A DNA stretch of 64,000 nucleotides from Candidatus Burkholderia humilis (GTDB taxonomy: Bacteria; Pseudomonadota; Gammaproteobacteria; Burkholderiales; Burkholderiaceae). Within the stretch, counting starts at the first letter, position 1, and every line of letters starts with the position of its first letter. The position numbers were made by a program, and so were the translations under genes. The notes below the pieces were generated by a model. It had not been told where the DNA came from, did no database searches, and saw only the letters and a list, made by a program, of their open reading frames with translations. This document shows, in pieces, positions 39,370 through 49,049 of this stretch. The DNA lies in the NCBI GenBank assembly GCA_001184405.1, contig LFMX01000004.1, forward strand, positions 62,001-126,000. The letters run 5' to 3'.

Positions 39370-39645
39370 ATGGCCACGCTCATCATTCAGGATCTGCCGC
39401 TCTCCGAAGAACTCGATCGTTGCGCCATGTCCCGCGTGCGTGGCGGCAACGCGCAGCTTGTTCCACCCATCTTCGATTGGTCGAAGCTCGCCATGTCTTT
39501 CGATGGGCAGCAGTTGATCGCTCAAACGCAAAACACGCTGGTGAACACAGGCGTAAGCGCGGCTTTTGCAAACAATATGGCGGCGCATGTCGCGCCTAAG
39601 CAGACTGCACAAAATCTTAGCGTGGTGAATGTCGGAATGGCTTAG
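39370..39645 (+). CDS. Double-glycine leader peptide, candidate exported peptide of the adjacent C39-ABC system
   Basis: This 91-residue peptide follows the ribosome site AAGGAG at 39358-39363 closely. Its N-terminus MATLIIQDLPLSEELDRCAM runs to SRVRGG, a leader with acidic and Leu-rich residues ending in Gly-Gly at residues 25-26. This is the signature cut by C39 peptidase transporters of bacteriocin/microcin type. The mature part would be about 65 residues (NAQLVPPIFDWSKLAMSF to NVGMA), rich in Ala, Asn and Gln, without Cys and without known modification signatures. It lies 5' of a NodT-like protein, FHA protein, HlyD-like and C39-ABC genes on the same strand. Function (toxin, signal or symbiosis factor) is unknown; the leader assignment is inference. 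Confidence 0.7.
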   Translation: MATLIIQDLPLSEELDRCAMSRVRGGNAQLVPPIFDWSKLAMSFDGQQLIAQTQNTLVNTGVSAAFANNMAAHVAPKQTAQNLSVVNVGMA

Positions 39646-39953
39646 CGGGAATAAAAGCGAAGCCCGCACAATCATGCACCAATGCAGTCAAGCGGTTTAG
39701 CGGGAAAAGCGAGGCATGGGGAGCTTCGCTTCAGTATCCGGCCGTGTCGGCGGCCGGTTCGGTTCGCTCGCTATTCCCGAGACGCGAGCGATCCGGATCA
39801 CGGGGGCGCGTCGTACCGGCGGCACGCGCGCCACGTGACTTAACCCTTATAGAGTCTTCGCTCGCCGTGTGATGTACTGGATGTATCGACATCGGCGAGG
39901 CGGAACATCTTGTTTAACCGATGTATCGGTGCGCGTTCACCGGGAGCGAGATC
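39646..39953. other. Intergenic region between the peptide gene and the export operon
   Basis: 308 bp, GC-rich, with weak hairpins (GCGGG...CCCGC at about 39647-39668; a GC-rich stretch near 39815-39835). No gene found. It probably contains the peptide's terminator and the export operon's promoter. Confidence 0.35.
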
Positions 39954-41381
39954 GTGCGAGCCTTGTTGCCATCGTTGCGCGTTGTTGTGGGCGTGTGCGT
40001 CGTTTCATTGACGCTGGCTGCGTGCATCGACGTGAAAGTGCCGAAGTATGAGCGCCCGAATACCCCTGAAAAAACCGCTTTTTCCACGTTCGATACCAGC
40101 AAGGTTGCCGCATCCGACACCATTCAACCCGACTGGTAGAAGCAGTTTCAGGACCCATATCTGGACTCGCTCGTCGACAAGGCGATCAACGGCAATTTCG
40201 ATATCAAGGTGCTTGCCGCGCGCATTCAGGTCGCCGGTGCGCAGATCGGCGAAGCGCGTGCAGGCGCGTTGCCTTCGATGGACCTCGGCGCAGGCGCAAG
40301 CTTCGAGAAAACCACTGACCAGAAGTTCTCAAAGCAATACAACGTGGCCACGCAGGTGAATTGGGACATCGACATCTGGAATGCGGTGGAAAAGGGCGTG
40401 CAGGCGCAGAAGGCCGAATTTCGTGCGACGGAAGCGGACTGGCGCGCGGGTTATCTCGAGCTGATCGCAGGCGTTTCGACCACCTATTTTCAGATCCTTC
40501 AGTTCGATGACCAGATTGATCAGCAGCAGAAGACCATCGCCACCAATCGGCAGATTCTGACGATTTTCGAAGGCATGGAAAAGAACGGCCTCGTTCCGCA
40601 TACGCAAGTGCTGACGCAGCGCGCCGAGTTGAACCGCCTGACGCGTGATCTGCTAGAACTGCGTCGTTCACGCGATCTCGCCGATAACGCGCTCTCTACG
40701 CTCGTGGGCATTCCCGCAGGCGATTTCAAAGTACCCGACGGCCATTTGCAGAAGCGCGTCAAGGCGCCGGCTGTGCCATCCGGTTTGCCTTCGCAATTGC
40801 TTGCACGGCGTCCTGATTTGATTGCGGTTGAATATCGTGTGCTTGAAGCGTATGACCTCGTGGGGCAGGCCAAGCTCGTTCAATTGCCGACCATTAGTCT
40901 GACGGGGCGCGGCGGTTCGGCAAGCTTTCAGCTGACCGATTTGCTTAAAGCCTTCACGTTTAGCTTTTTGCCGAGCATCAATATTCCGATTCTCGATCCG
41001 AGCATACGTGCGCACGTCAAGACGACGGAAGCGCAGACCACGGTGTTCGAACAGCAATATCGCAGCACGGTCATGAACGCGTTCGAGGAAGTGGAGAACC
41101 CACTCGTAAATCTGGATTCGCATACCAAGCAGCGTGCCGAATTGCGGCAGGAAGTCGAGTATCTGACGATCGTTGCCGCGCAAATCGATGCGCAGCTTGA
41201 GGAAGGCGTAATCTCGCAGCTCGAAGTTTTCGAAACCGAACGCACGCTGCTGGCCCCGCAACTCGCGTTGCTCGCCAATCATCAGCAGATTTTGTCGGAC
41301 ACGGTCACGCTTTATAAAGCGCTAGGCGGCGGCTGGTCTTCGGTCGATGTCAAAAGCGCGAGCAAAGACACCACGGAATGA
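39954..41381 (+). pseudogene. NodT/OprM-type outer-membrane channel lipoprotein with an amber codon
   Basis: GTG 39954 after GGGAGCGAG gives a lipoprotein signal (VVVGVCVVSLTLAAC). An in-frame TAG at 40137-40139 stands where Trp is expected (DTIQPDW-stop-KQF, family PDWWKQF). The rest is open in the same frame: ARIQVAGAQIGEARAGALPS, QVNWDIDIWNAVEKGVQAQ, SQLLARRPDLIAVEYRVLEA and VENPLVNLDSHTKQRAELRQ. TolC-like channels form the outer part of type I secretion and RND pumps. Only the single stop codon separates it from a full-length protein. Position says it served the adjacent C39-ABC exporter. Confidence 0.85.
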
Positions 41382-41592
41382 TGGTTTAAGGATTTCATTA
41401 AGCATTCCGAATATGACGATCGTTCGGTTAGCATATTTAAGCGCCAACTTGACTTGCGCATGGCGTTTGACGCCAGTGCCTTTGAATTGACTACGACGAT
41501 GCAAGACTTAAACTTTCAACTCGTCCATATGCCTGCATGGAGCGGGCATTCCTCTGGCGCATCGTCGGCAGCGGCTGGACGCGCATCCTGAC

Positions 41593-44073
41593 ATGGACAT
41601 GGCTCTGAGCGATCCGACAGCCGAGAAGAAACCGAGCGTGGGCGAAGCGTTCGATGTGGTGCTTAAGCCGACATCGAATACATCCGGCGACGGTCTGGTC
41701 GATATTCGTATCGACGAGAATCTGTTTGCCATTGGCCGCCTCGAAGCGCTATTCGATACGAGTCCGCCCGAAGCCGTGGCGCAACTCTCGCGGCACCATG
41801 CGCGTATTTTTATCGAGCATGGGTTGGTCTATCTCGCGGATCTGGGCAGCAAGAACGGCACCGCTGTGAATGGCGCGCCCGTGCGCGAAACGCCTGCACG
41901 CCTGAAAGATGGCAATACGATTTCGTTCGGCAGCCGCTTGTCTTATCGCGTGCAGTTCGTGCCGCGCAAGCGCTCGCTTGGCGCGGTCAAAGCTATTTCG
42001 ATCACGCTTGTGCCGCAGCGTGACGATCTCGGTTTGCAGCCGATCGAGCTGTTGCACTATCCCTTTCTCATCAGCAAGAGCGACGAGCTTTTCTCGCGTT
42101 ATCGCGAACGTTACCCGCATCAGGTGAACTACATCGCGCGCAGGCACGCGCATGTGTTCGTCAAGGGCGGATCGCCGTTCGTCGAGGATTTGGGCAGCAC
42201 CAACGGAACCTTTGTGAACGGCCAGCGAATCGATGCGTCGGCGGTCGAATTGAAGGACGGCGACAGTGTTGCGTTTGGCGGCTCGCACTTCGTTTATAAG
42301 GTCAGCTTGCACGATAACGAAAGCGAGTCGACGCTGACGGAAATGTCCGCGCTAGCGTCGTCCGAAGATGCAGACGACAGTGACAAGACTTTATTCGTCG
42401 GCTCCGCGCATTCGTTTCTGGACATCTTCTGCATCGATCAGGCCGCTTCGCGCGAAGATGAAATCAATGAGGACGCGCAGCCCGCGCCGGTGGAAGAACC
42501 CCGTAAGCCTAAGCGCAGCAAGTCAGCGCTATTTGTATCCGAATTGCGTACGGCCTTTTCAAGCGATGACAAACGCGCATCGCTGCGGACGCGCATTGTG
42601 CTTGGTGGCATCGTGGCGGCGCTAGTCGCGGCGGGCGCAGCGTTGTTCTTTAGCGGCTCGTCCGAGCGCGATGCTAAAGCCTTGATGACAAGCGGAGACT
42701 ATGAGAAGGCCGCTGTTATCACGAGCGAGCATCTGAAAACGAATCCGCAAGACACGCGCTTTTCTTCGATGAATACCGAAGCCGTGCTGAAGTCGAACGT
42801 GCCGCGCTGGCTGGCCGCGCTTCAGAAAGGCGACGAAAAAAGCGCCGCCGCGATCATTGCGCAGATGAACACGCTCGGCGAAAACAATCCCGATGTCAAA
42901 GCACTCGTCGCCGAACTTCAATGGATCGGCAAGCTGGAAACGTTCATGATGAGCCGTGGCGGGTCGGACGCGCCGATCCGCATGTATCAGGACGAAGGAC
43001 GCGTAAGCGCAATTCTCAAGCACAGGGAATCCGATGCAGCGGGACATCAACGCGATCTGGACCGTATTGCCGGATATGTGCCGGAGTTTCGCGATCCTTA
43101 TGCGCTTGCGCTAAGCCATTTGCGCAAGCTCCAAAGCGATGACTCCGTTTATCTTGCGGCGATCGATCGGCTGAACGCGAGCATCGTCAAGAGCCTTGCT
43201 CAAGACGATCTCGATTCGATTACGTCGACCGTCAAGGAGTATGCGGACAAGTATCCGCGCCTGGGCGGTCTGGATCGCGTGCGTGCGGATAGCAACATGT
43301 ACGCCGCCTTGCGTCGTGATGCGGACGGCGCGAGCTTAGCGCCTTTAGCGGCGTTGCTAAAGAAAGTGAGTTTCGTGACGCCGCCGTTCAAAGAGAGATT
43401 CCGTCAGATGAGCACAACGCAGTTGCCGTCCGCCGATGTACTCGCGAAATACGCGACGATCGACGATGCATGGCGCAACGGCCGCACGCAGCAAGCGCTC
43501 GACGGTTTGCTCAAGCTGCCACAAGGCGCGTGGTCGGCAATGGTGCAAAAGGAATCGACGCATAAGAAAGCGGTCGCTACGCAATTCAACGATTTGCAAA
43601 AAACGCGCGGCACGAAAGGTTATGAAGATGCGTTGCTCTCGTTCTATGAAGCGCTCGATCTGCAAACGGATACGTTCTTTGTCAAGAACGTAGCGCCCGA
43701 AGTCGCTGCGCTGAAGGACAAGGCCACAGCGCGCGCAAGGCTTGATGAATCAGGCGCAAACGCTTTGGCAGCAGTATCGGGCGAAGGCGGTATTGGCGGA
43801 TCGCAGCGGCTTGAATCGGGCGTGTCCGACACATTCAGAACGCAGGCGCGCTTGTTGTCGGATGCGCAAGACGCGTCGACACGCGGCATGCGCATCCTGC
43901 GGCAAGTCAAAGCCGATCAAAGCAAGTGGACCGCGCTTGTCAATGACATCGATGCGGAAGCGGATTTACAGCGCCGTTCCTTGCAGGACTTGCGCATGGT
44001 GCTAGAACCGAATTTGCTCAAGGCCAAGCTCACCTTGATTGGCGGTATCAACGCCGGAGGACGCGAGCAGTGA
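41593..44073 (+). CDS. Large membrane protein with two FHA domains
   Basis: The intact 826-residue protein has two forkhead-associated domains, each with the conserved phosphothreonine-binding signature. The first (about residues 40-125) has FAIGRLEALF, LSRHHARIFIE and LADLGSKNGTAVNG. The second (about 160-240) has FLISKSDELF, IARRHAHVFVKGG and VEDLGSTNGTFVNG. A membrane segment (about 337-358, IVLGGIVAALVAAGAALFF) is followed by a long helical, TPR-like periplasmic region. It is the longest intact gene of the window. Its stop overlaps the HlyD-like start (GTGA). FHA domains read Ser/Thr phosphorylation, so it may gate or assemble the exporter. No kinase gene is visible nearby. Confidence 0.9.
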   Translation: MDMALSDPTAEKKPSVGEAFDVVLKPTSNTSGDGLVDIRIDENLFAIGRLEALFDTSPPEAVAQLSRHHARIFIEHGLVYLADLGSKNGTAVNGAPVRETPARLKDGNTISFGSRLSYRVQFVPRKRSLGAVKAISITLVPQRDDLGLQPIELLHYPFLISKSDELFSRYRERYPHQVNYIARRHAHVFVKGGSPFVEDLGSTNGTFVNGQRIDASAVELKDGDSVAFGGSHFVYKVSLHDNESESTLTEMSALASSEDADDSDKTLFVGSAHSFLDIFCIDQAASREDEINEDAQPAPVEEPRKPKRSKSALFVSELRTAFSSDDKRASLRTRIVLGGIVAALVAAGAALFFSGSSERDAKALMTSGDYEKAAVITSEHLKTNPQDTRFSSMNTEAVLKSNVPRWLAALQKGDEKSAAAIIAQMNTLGENNPDVKALVAELQWIGKLETFMMSRGGSDAPIRMYQDEGRVSAILKHRESDAAGHQRDLDRIAGYVPEFRDPYALALSHLRKLQSDDSVYLAAIDRLNASIVKSLAQDDLDSITSTVKEYADKYPRLGGLDRVRADSNMYAALRRDADGASLAPLAALLKKVSFVTPPFKERFRQMSTTQLPSADVLAKYATIDDAWRNGRTQQALDGLLKLPQGAWSAMVQKESTHKKAVATQFNDLQKTRGTKGYEDALLSFYEALDLQTDTFFVKNVAPEVAALKDKATARARLDESGANALAAVSGEGGIGGSQRLESGVSDTFRTQARLLSDAQDASTRGMRILRQVKADQSKWTALVNDIDAEADLQRRSLQDLRMVLEPNLLKAKLTLIGGINAGGREQ

Positions 44074-45382
44074 AACGAGACCTGCAACTCAAGCCGCTTT
44101 CTGAAGCGCTCGGCGATCATGGTGCGGAGGGCATTGGCATCCTCACAACCGAATCGCTCGGGCTGGCAAAGGCGCTGGTGTTCCTTGATGGTCGCACTCG
44201 TCGTTGCGGGCTTGCTATGGTCGTTCATTGGACATGCGGATGTCATGGTGACCGCGCAAGGCACGCTCGCGCCTGAATCCGAAGTGCGGCGTTTTTATGC
44301 GCTTATCGATGGCGAATTAGCGGATCTTTATATCGCTGAAGGACAGCCGGTACGCAAGGACGATGTGGTCGCACGCATCAATGCAAGAGGCGCGATCGAG
44401 GCCGCGACCAACGCACTCGAAGCGCAACTCAAGCTCGATGATGCCGAGCGCGAATGGAAGCAGTTTCCAGAGAAGAAACTCCTTATGCAACGCAAGATCG
44501 ACGCGCTTAAAGATCAGATGGAAGTGGAAAAGCATCAACATCAACAGCGCGTGACGGAAGGCACCAGCAAGCTCGCGGAAGGGCAAAAAGCGCAATTGCA
44601 AGAGCAGCCGCAGCGTGCTCGAAAATGCACACCGCGCGCGCGATGCGGCAAAGACCGAGCTAGACCGGTTCCAGCGGCTCTTTGCTTTGCCCGGCGGCGG
44701 TGGGGTATCGGAACTACAGGTCGAAGCGAAACGCAACGCGTATCTCGAAGCCGACGGCGCATTTCGCGTCGAGCAATCCAAGCTTGCGGAACTGGATTTC
44801 CGCTTGAGCCACGAATTCACGCAAGCCAAGCGACAGCTCGAAACGAGCGGTCAGGAGTCGACGAGCCTGCGTTTGCAATATGAATCGGCGATGCGCGAAG
44901 TCGCCAGCACGGAAGACAAGTTGCGTCTGCAATTACAAACCGCACGGCTTGTCAACGATGCGGCCGCGCGCATCAAGCTCGAGAATATCGACAAGGATAA
45001 TTTTCTCCTGATTCTTTCACCGGTGTCCGGTGTGGTGACCGATGTCACGTCGACTCAACCCGGCGACAACATTCAGGCAAATATGTCGCTAGGCTATATT
45101 GTGCCCGCGAAAGTCAGCACGTCAAGCTGAAATTCAATGCGTTTCCTTATCAGCGCTATGGCGTGATCGACGGCACGCTCGCCTTTATTTCACCCGCGAC
45201 CAAGCCGAGTCCGACTTCCAAGCAACCGGTCTATGAAGGCCGAGTAACGCTCGATCGCGACTTTTACCAGGTACACCAAATATCCGCGGCGATACGGCAT
45301 GACGGCAACGGCAGAAATCGTCGTGCGCGAGCGGCGCCTGATCGATCTCGGGCTCGATCCCTTCCGCGATGTGGCGGGATAG
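44070..45382 (+). pseudogene. HlyD-like membrane-fusion protein, frameshifted
   Basis: GTG 44070 overlaps the FHA stop. After VKRDLQLKPLSEALGDHG the frame changes near 44190. A membrane segment (LMVALVVAGLLWSFIGHADV) follows, then a lipoyl/barrel half-motif (GELADLYIAEGQPVRKDDVV). A long coiled coil runs through 44430-44960 with a further frame change near 44605. The second half-motif (ILSPVSGVVTDVTSTQPGDN) and C-terminal RYGVIDGTLAFISPATKPSP follow after breaks near 45125 and 45280. It would have linked the ABC transporter to the NodT-like channel, but four frame breaks make it non-functional. Confidence 0.85.
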
Positions 45383-45455
45383 GAAAGGAGGGTTACGCGC
45401 ACGCCAAAGCGCGGACATGCTGCGTGTTTGAACATAGAACCAGACGGAGAACGAC

Positions 45456-46577
45456 ATGACGGCGATTGTGCGTATCGACGATGAAGTGGTCGATGTCGGT
45501 GAATTCATCAGGCTATTGAAGTTGAGCGGCCAGTTCGACGGTCTTATCGAACAAATGGTGCGCGACAAGATTACGGTCAAGGCGGCTAAGAAAGCAGGCG
45601 TGCGGCTTAGCGACGATGAAATTCAAACGCGCGCCGATCAGTTCCGCCGTATTCGCGGACTACATCGCGCGGCGGACATGAACAATTATCTCGACGCGCT
45701 CAATGTGAGTCTCGACGAATTCGAGGTGTTCATTACCGACACGCTGTATCAGGAAAAGATGCTCGATCAGGTGGGGACCCAGCGCGAGGTCGAAGAATAT
45801 TTTCAGTTGAATTCGCCCAAATTCGACAGCATCGAAGTGAGTCATATCGTGCTCGATACGGAAGGCAGCGCCAAGGAGATGATCTCGTATCTCAACGACG
45901 ATCCGGATAGCTTCGCCGACATGGCGCGCAAACATTCGCTTGCCGATACACGCGACGAAGGCGGCGTAATTGGACGCGTCATGCGTGGTCAGATGAAGCC
46001 GGAAATCGAAGCGAGCGTGCAGTGCACCTTTGAATCGCTGCGCGGTTTCGACATGCCGTTAATCGCGCATTGGGAGGGGTATCACTACATCATCGTCTAT
46101 GGCGTCTCCAAAGAGAACGTGTGGGTAGCGGACCCGGCCGTCGGCTTCAAGAAGATGACGGTAGGTGAATTCGAGCGCGGCTGGAGCGGCACGTGTCTGC
46201 TCTTTACGCCGGCGCAAGACATGACGCAACAAGATGTATCGCGTTCGCCGTGGATTCGCTTTGTCGGTTATTTAAAGCCGTATAAAAAGATTCTGCTGCA
46301 TCTTTTCCTGGCGACGTTCGTCATTCAGGTGCTGGGCGTGATCCCTCCGCTCATCATCCAGAACATTCTTGATGGCGTGATCGTGCATCAGAATGTGGGC
46401 CTACTGCATGTGCTGATCGGCGGACTCATCATCGCAAGCGTGTTCACGCAATTGATGTCCACCATACGCGCGTATCTGGCGAATTTCATGGTGCGCAACA
46501 TGGACTTCGCGATGATGTCGCAATTCTTTAAGCACACATTCTCCTTGCCGTTTAGCTTTTTCGCTAAGAAGCTTTAA
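45456..46577 (+). pseudogene. In-frame fusion of a PpiC-type isomerase with a truncated C39 peptidase-ABC exporter
   Basis: Residues about 1-188 are a SurA/PpiC-like peptidyl-prolyl isomerase (QFDGLIEQMVRDKITVKAAK; SIEVSHIVLDTEGSAKEMIS; LADTRDEGGVIGRVMRG). They then join without a stop to the second half of a C39 peptidase domain with catalytic His and Asp (PLIAHWEGYHYIIVYGV; NVWVADPAVGFKKM). The C39 Cys half and the end of the isomerase are missing. Two to four membrane helices of the ABC permease follow (LHLFLATFVIQVLGVIPPLI). The protein ends in an IS5-type end that supplies the stop; the ATPase domain is lost. The fusion therefore arose by deletion, near 46017. It cannot cleave or export peptides. 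Confidence 0.85.
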
Positions 46578-46686
46578 CAGAATGACTTTTGAAGTTATCG
46601 CCAGCAGATGATGCAGCAGGCGAGCTTGAGGAAAGCTTCGTGAATGAAGGCTAGGCGCTCGAAGCGGATGCGCAGCCGCCGGAAGT
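46563..46686 (-). repeat. IS5-type 3' end, single copy
   Basis: This 123-bp segment is identical to the left arm of the 36.0-36.3 kb palindrome. It encodes the transposase tail on the minus strand (FRRLRIRFERLAF to CCIICWR). It truncates the C39-ABC gene. Confidence 0.92.
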
Positions 46687-46689
46687 CAT

Positions 46690-46945
46690 TTGATACACCG
46701 TCTGGTGAATCGGACTCCCTCTCAGCGGAATTCCCCGCCGCTTGTGCCTTCTGGTAGCGCGTGATCCATTCCCGTAAGAGGTTCGGGTTCAAGCCATATT
46801 CCATCGCCGTACGCGCGATCGAAACGCCTGGCTTCATGCACAACTGGATCAATTCCTCGCGGGCTTGTGGGTCGTATTCTCGGCGACCGTCCCGCTTCGC
46901 GCCGACTACCAGGCGACTACGCAAATCACGATCTTCTGTCATGTA
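46690..46945 (-). mobile_element. IS66 TnpA (OrfA) fragment fused to the IS5 tail
   Basis: The minus strand starts MTEDRDLRSRLVVGAKRDGR, then AREELIQLCMKPGVSIARTA and GLNPNLLREWITRYQKAQ, a TnpA of the IS66 family. The reading frame then runs without a stop into the IS5 transposase tail, giving an accidental chimeric frame to about 46595. Confidence 0.78.
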
Positions 46946-46985
46946 CTCTGATTCCAGCTGTCCACGTGGACAGCTGGAATCAGAG
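46946..46985. repeat. Perfect 40-bp palindrome without spacer
   Basis: Left arm 46946-46965 and right arm 46966-46985 are exact reverse complements with zero spacer, the centre being CCACGTGG. It lies just upstream of the IS66 TnpA start. It is too long and perfect for chance and has no loop, unlike a terminator. Confidence 0.93.
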
Positions 46986-47312
46986 AACCACTCCTTCATT
47001 GCTAGGGTGTCCTTCAAGGACCGTATATGAACGTATATGAACGCGTCCCGTTTGCGCCAGGTTTTCGCATGATTTGATTCGGACAGGATGGGTTGCAGTC
47101 GTATATCCGGGCTTGTTGCAGTCTGGTACGCTGCGGCCCCCGATGAAATCCGCTGACTCGCTCCTCATTGCATACACGAGCTCGAAGCTCGGCGGTCCAC
47201 TTAGGTTTGGCGAGTCCCGGTCCGACCTGTCTTGTCATCTCTCACGATTGCCAACGCAACTTTTGACGCTCCCCCTGTGTAAAACGTTGAATTACTTCGC
47301 TATGTTTGCCGA
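46986..47312. other. Non-coding stretch between IS fragments
   Basis: 327 bp without a supported gene. It contains a short direct repeat (CGTATATGAA twice at about 47020-47040) and sequence that may be the terminal part of the IS110 element. No function seen. Confidence 0.4.
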
Positions 47313-47890
47313 CTAGGCTGGGTTGACACTTATGTAGCTCCTGTCATAACGCCGATCGTGGGCGAGTACCGCCCAAATCGTCCGCACCATTTTGTTCGCT
47401 AACGCGACGACGACTACATTCGACGGTCGCCGACCCTGCATCTGTACTATCCACGGGTTCGGTTCCTTGGCATGCGTCAATACTGCTCGCGCGCCGTGAA
47501 TCAGCAATTTGCGCAGGTAGGTATCGCCTCTCTTGCTTATTCCGTGAAGACTTACCTTTCCGCCTGATCCAGTCTGCTTTGGTACGAGCCCAACCCAAGC
47601 TGCAAACTCGCGGCCGGAGCTGAAGAATTTCGGGTCGCAAATCATTGCGACTGCCGCTGTCGCTCTTAGCAAGCCTACGCCTGGAATCTCGCTGATTGCC
47701 TTTACGGCCTTGTCTTCCTTTTTCCAGTCGCGCAACCGTCTTTCGAATATCGCGATTTCTTCGTCGAGCTTTATGATTCGGGCCCACTGCTCACGAAGTG
47801 AGTCGATCAACACCTGCGGCAGTCGCTCTTCGACACGCGCGAATGTGTCAGCGATCGCCTTGGTCAATGCCATCCGGTCAATGGGGTATA
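47313..47890 (-). mobile_element. IS110-family transposase C-terminal fragment
   Basis: The minus strand reads MALTKAIADTFARVEERLPQ, KAISEIPGVGLLRATAAVAM, REFAAWVGLVPKQTGSGGKV and DTYLRKLLIHGARAVLTHAK, ending at 47313. It is open throughout but lacks the N-terminal catalytic half. The homology ends about 47890, where AT-rich foreign sequence begins. Confidence 0.88.
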
Positions 47891-49035
47891 TCTTAAGCTT
47901 TGGACCAATCCAACATGTTTTGATAATTGTTTAAAACTTAAACTCTTGACAATGAATTAGTCAGAAAACTGTTCTGAGTTTGTTAGATTGATTTCGGTTT
48001 TGGGGAGATTTTGCTAATCAAAGAAGTTTTGTAAAATTTTCTAACTCTCATTAGCTGTCTATTGATGTACTAGAATATGGATGAGGCTCTAGAAAGATTT
48101 CTAAACAAAATAAGAAATGACCAGAGTCTTAAATCTTTAGGGACAATTAGCTCGACAAATGCTTTGAAACCTTGTGAATTGGGATATTACGCTAGGAATA
48201 GATTGTAACTTGTACGTTTTATTGTTTAATAAACTGTTACGTAAGGTTATGGGAAGAAAGCTTGACCTCAAGTGCATTGGATGAAAGAATTACTGGAATC
48301 ACCTTTTGTTTAATAAACTGTTACGTAAGGTTATGGGAAGAAAGCTTGACCTCAAGTGCATTGGATGGAAGAATTACTGGAATCACCTTTAGTTTAATAA
48401 CTTAGGAAGGAATTTGTAAATCGTCTATTAGTGATTTTGTTATTTCCCGTGCTAGCCAACCGTCGAATGCTTTCTTCATATTGTGAAAAGCTTCACAAGA
48501 TGTGGTTGATGACATGAAAAAGGATGTCGCGTGCTATCAGGTGCTGAAGCTGAGAACGAGATAGTGAGATCGGTTTAGAACTAGAATCTCAGAAATTCCG
48601 TGAAAAGTGAGTTTATATCTTGATTTTTGTTTTAAATATCATAGCAACTGAAAACTTGTTTAAACTTATTTATGTGAGAATTTGACTTTCGAGTTGGATA
48701 TGTCATTCTTGTTGACACAAAACTATTATTTGTTTTTGGTACGAAGAAATCTTATAAGAAACTCTGAGACCCATTCAAGGGCTTATATTTGAATTCATCT
48801 TTGGAAATGATTTTGACTAAGTGGCCTACTTTGTCACTTAGAACTGTTGCACAATATTTTCAATGTGTGAATGCTTTTCAAGTTATGAATTTGAAACATG
48901 AGACCCTTACAAGTTTTTATGATATGATATTTCGACTATATGGCTATATGATATGATTTCTTGCTTATATGGGTATATGATATGAACTCTTGCCAATGTG
49001 ACTATATGATATGAATTTTGGATTTGTGAGATAAG
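47891..49035. other. AT-rich non-bacterial-looking segment (candidate plant DNA)
   Basis: About 1.1 kb of roughly one-third GC inside a GC-rich genome. No open frame of useful length, no bacterial motif, many stops in all frames, and a tandem 84-bp repeat inside. Strings such as TATATGATATGA recur three or four times near 48915-49015. The left neighbour is a truncated IS110 fragment, the right a ParB fragment. It resembles plant intergenic or retrotransposon-LTR sequence, but this is composition-based judgement only. An assembly chimera with host DNA is the simplest alternative. Confidence 0.55.
48223..48412. repeat. 84-bp tandem repeat, 2.3 copies
   Basis: Copy 1 is 48223-48306 (starting TGTTTAATAAACTGTTACG) and copy 2 is 48307-48390. 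They are nearly identical. A degenerate partial third copy starts at 48391. Such repeats are usual in eukaryotic intergenic DNA and LTRs. Confidence 0.9.
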
Positions 49036-49049
49036 GTTTGGGTCGGACG

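Noticed and set aside
46595-47017. 140-residue 'novel' protein
   Set aside because: It is an accidental read-through from IS66 TnpA into an IS5 transposase tail.
48223-48412. Possible CRISPR array in the AT-rich segment
   Set aside because: The two 84-bp units are directly contiguous, without unique spacers, and no cas genes are present.
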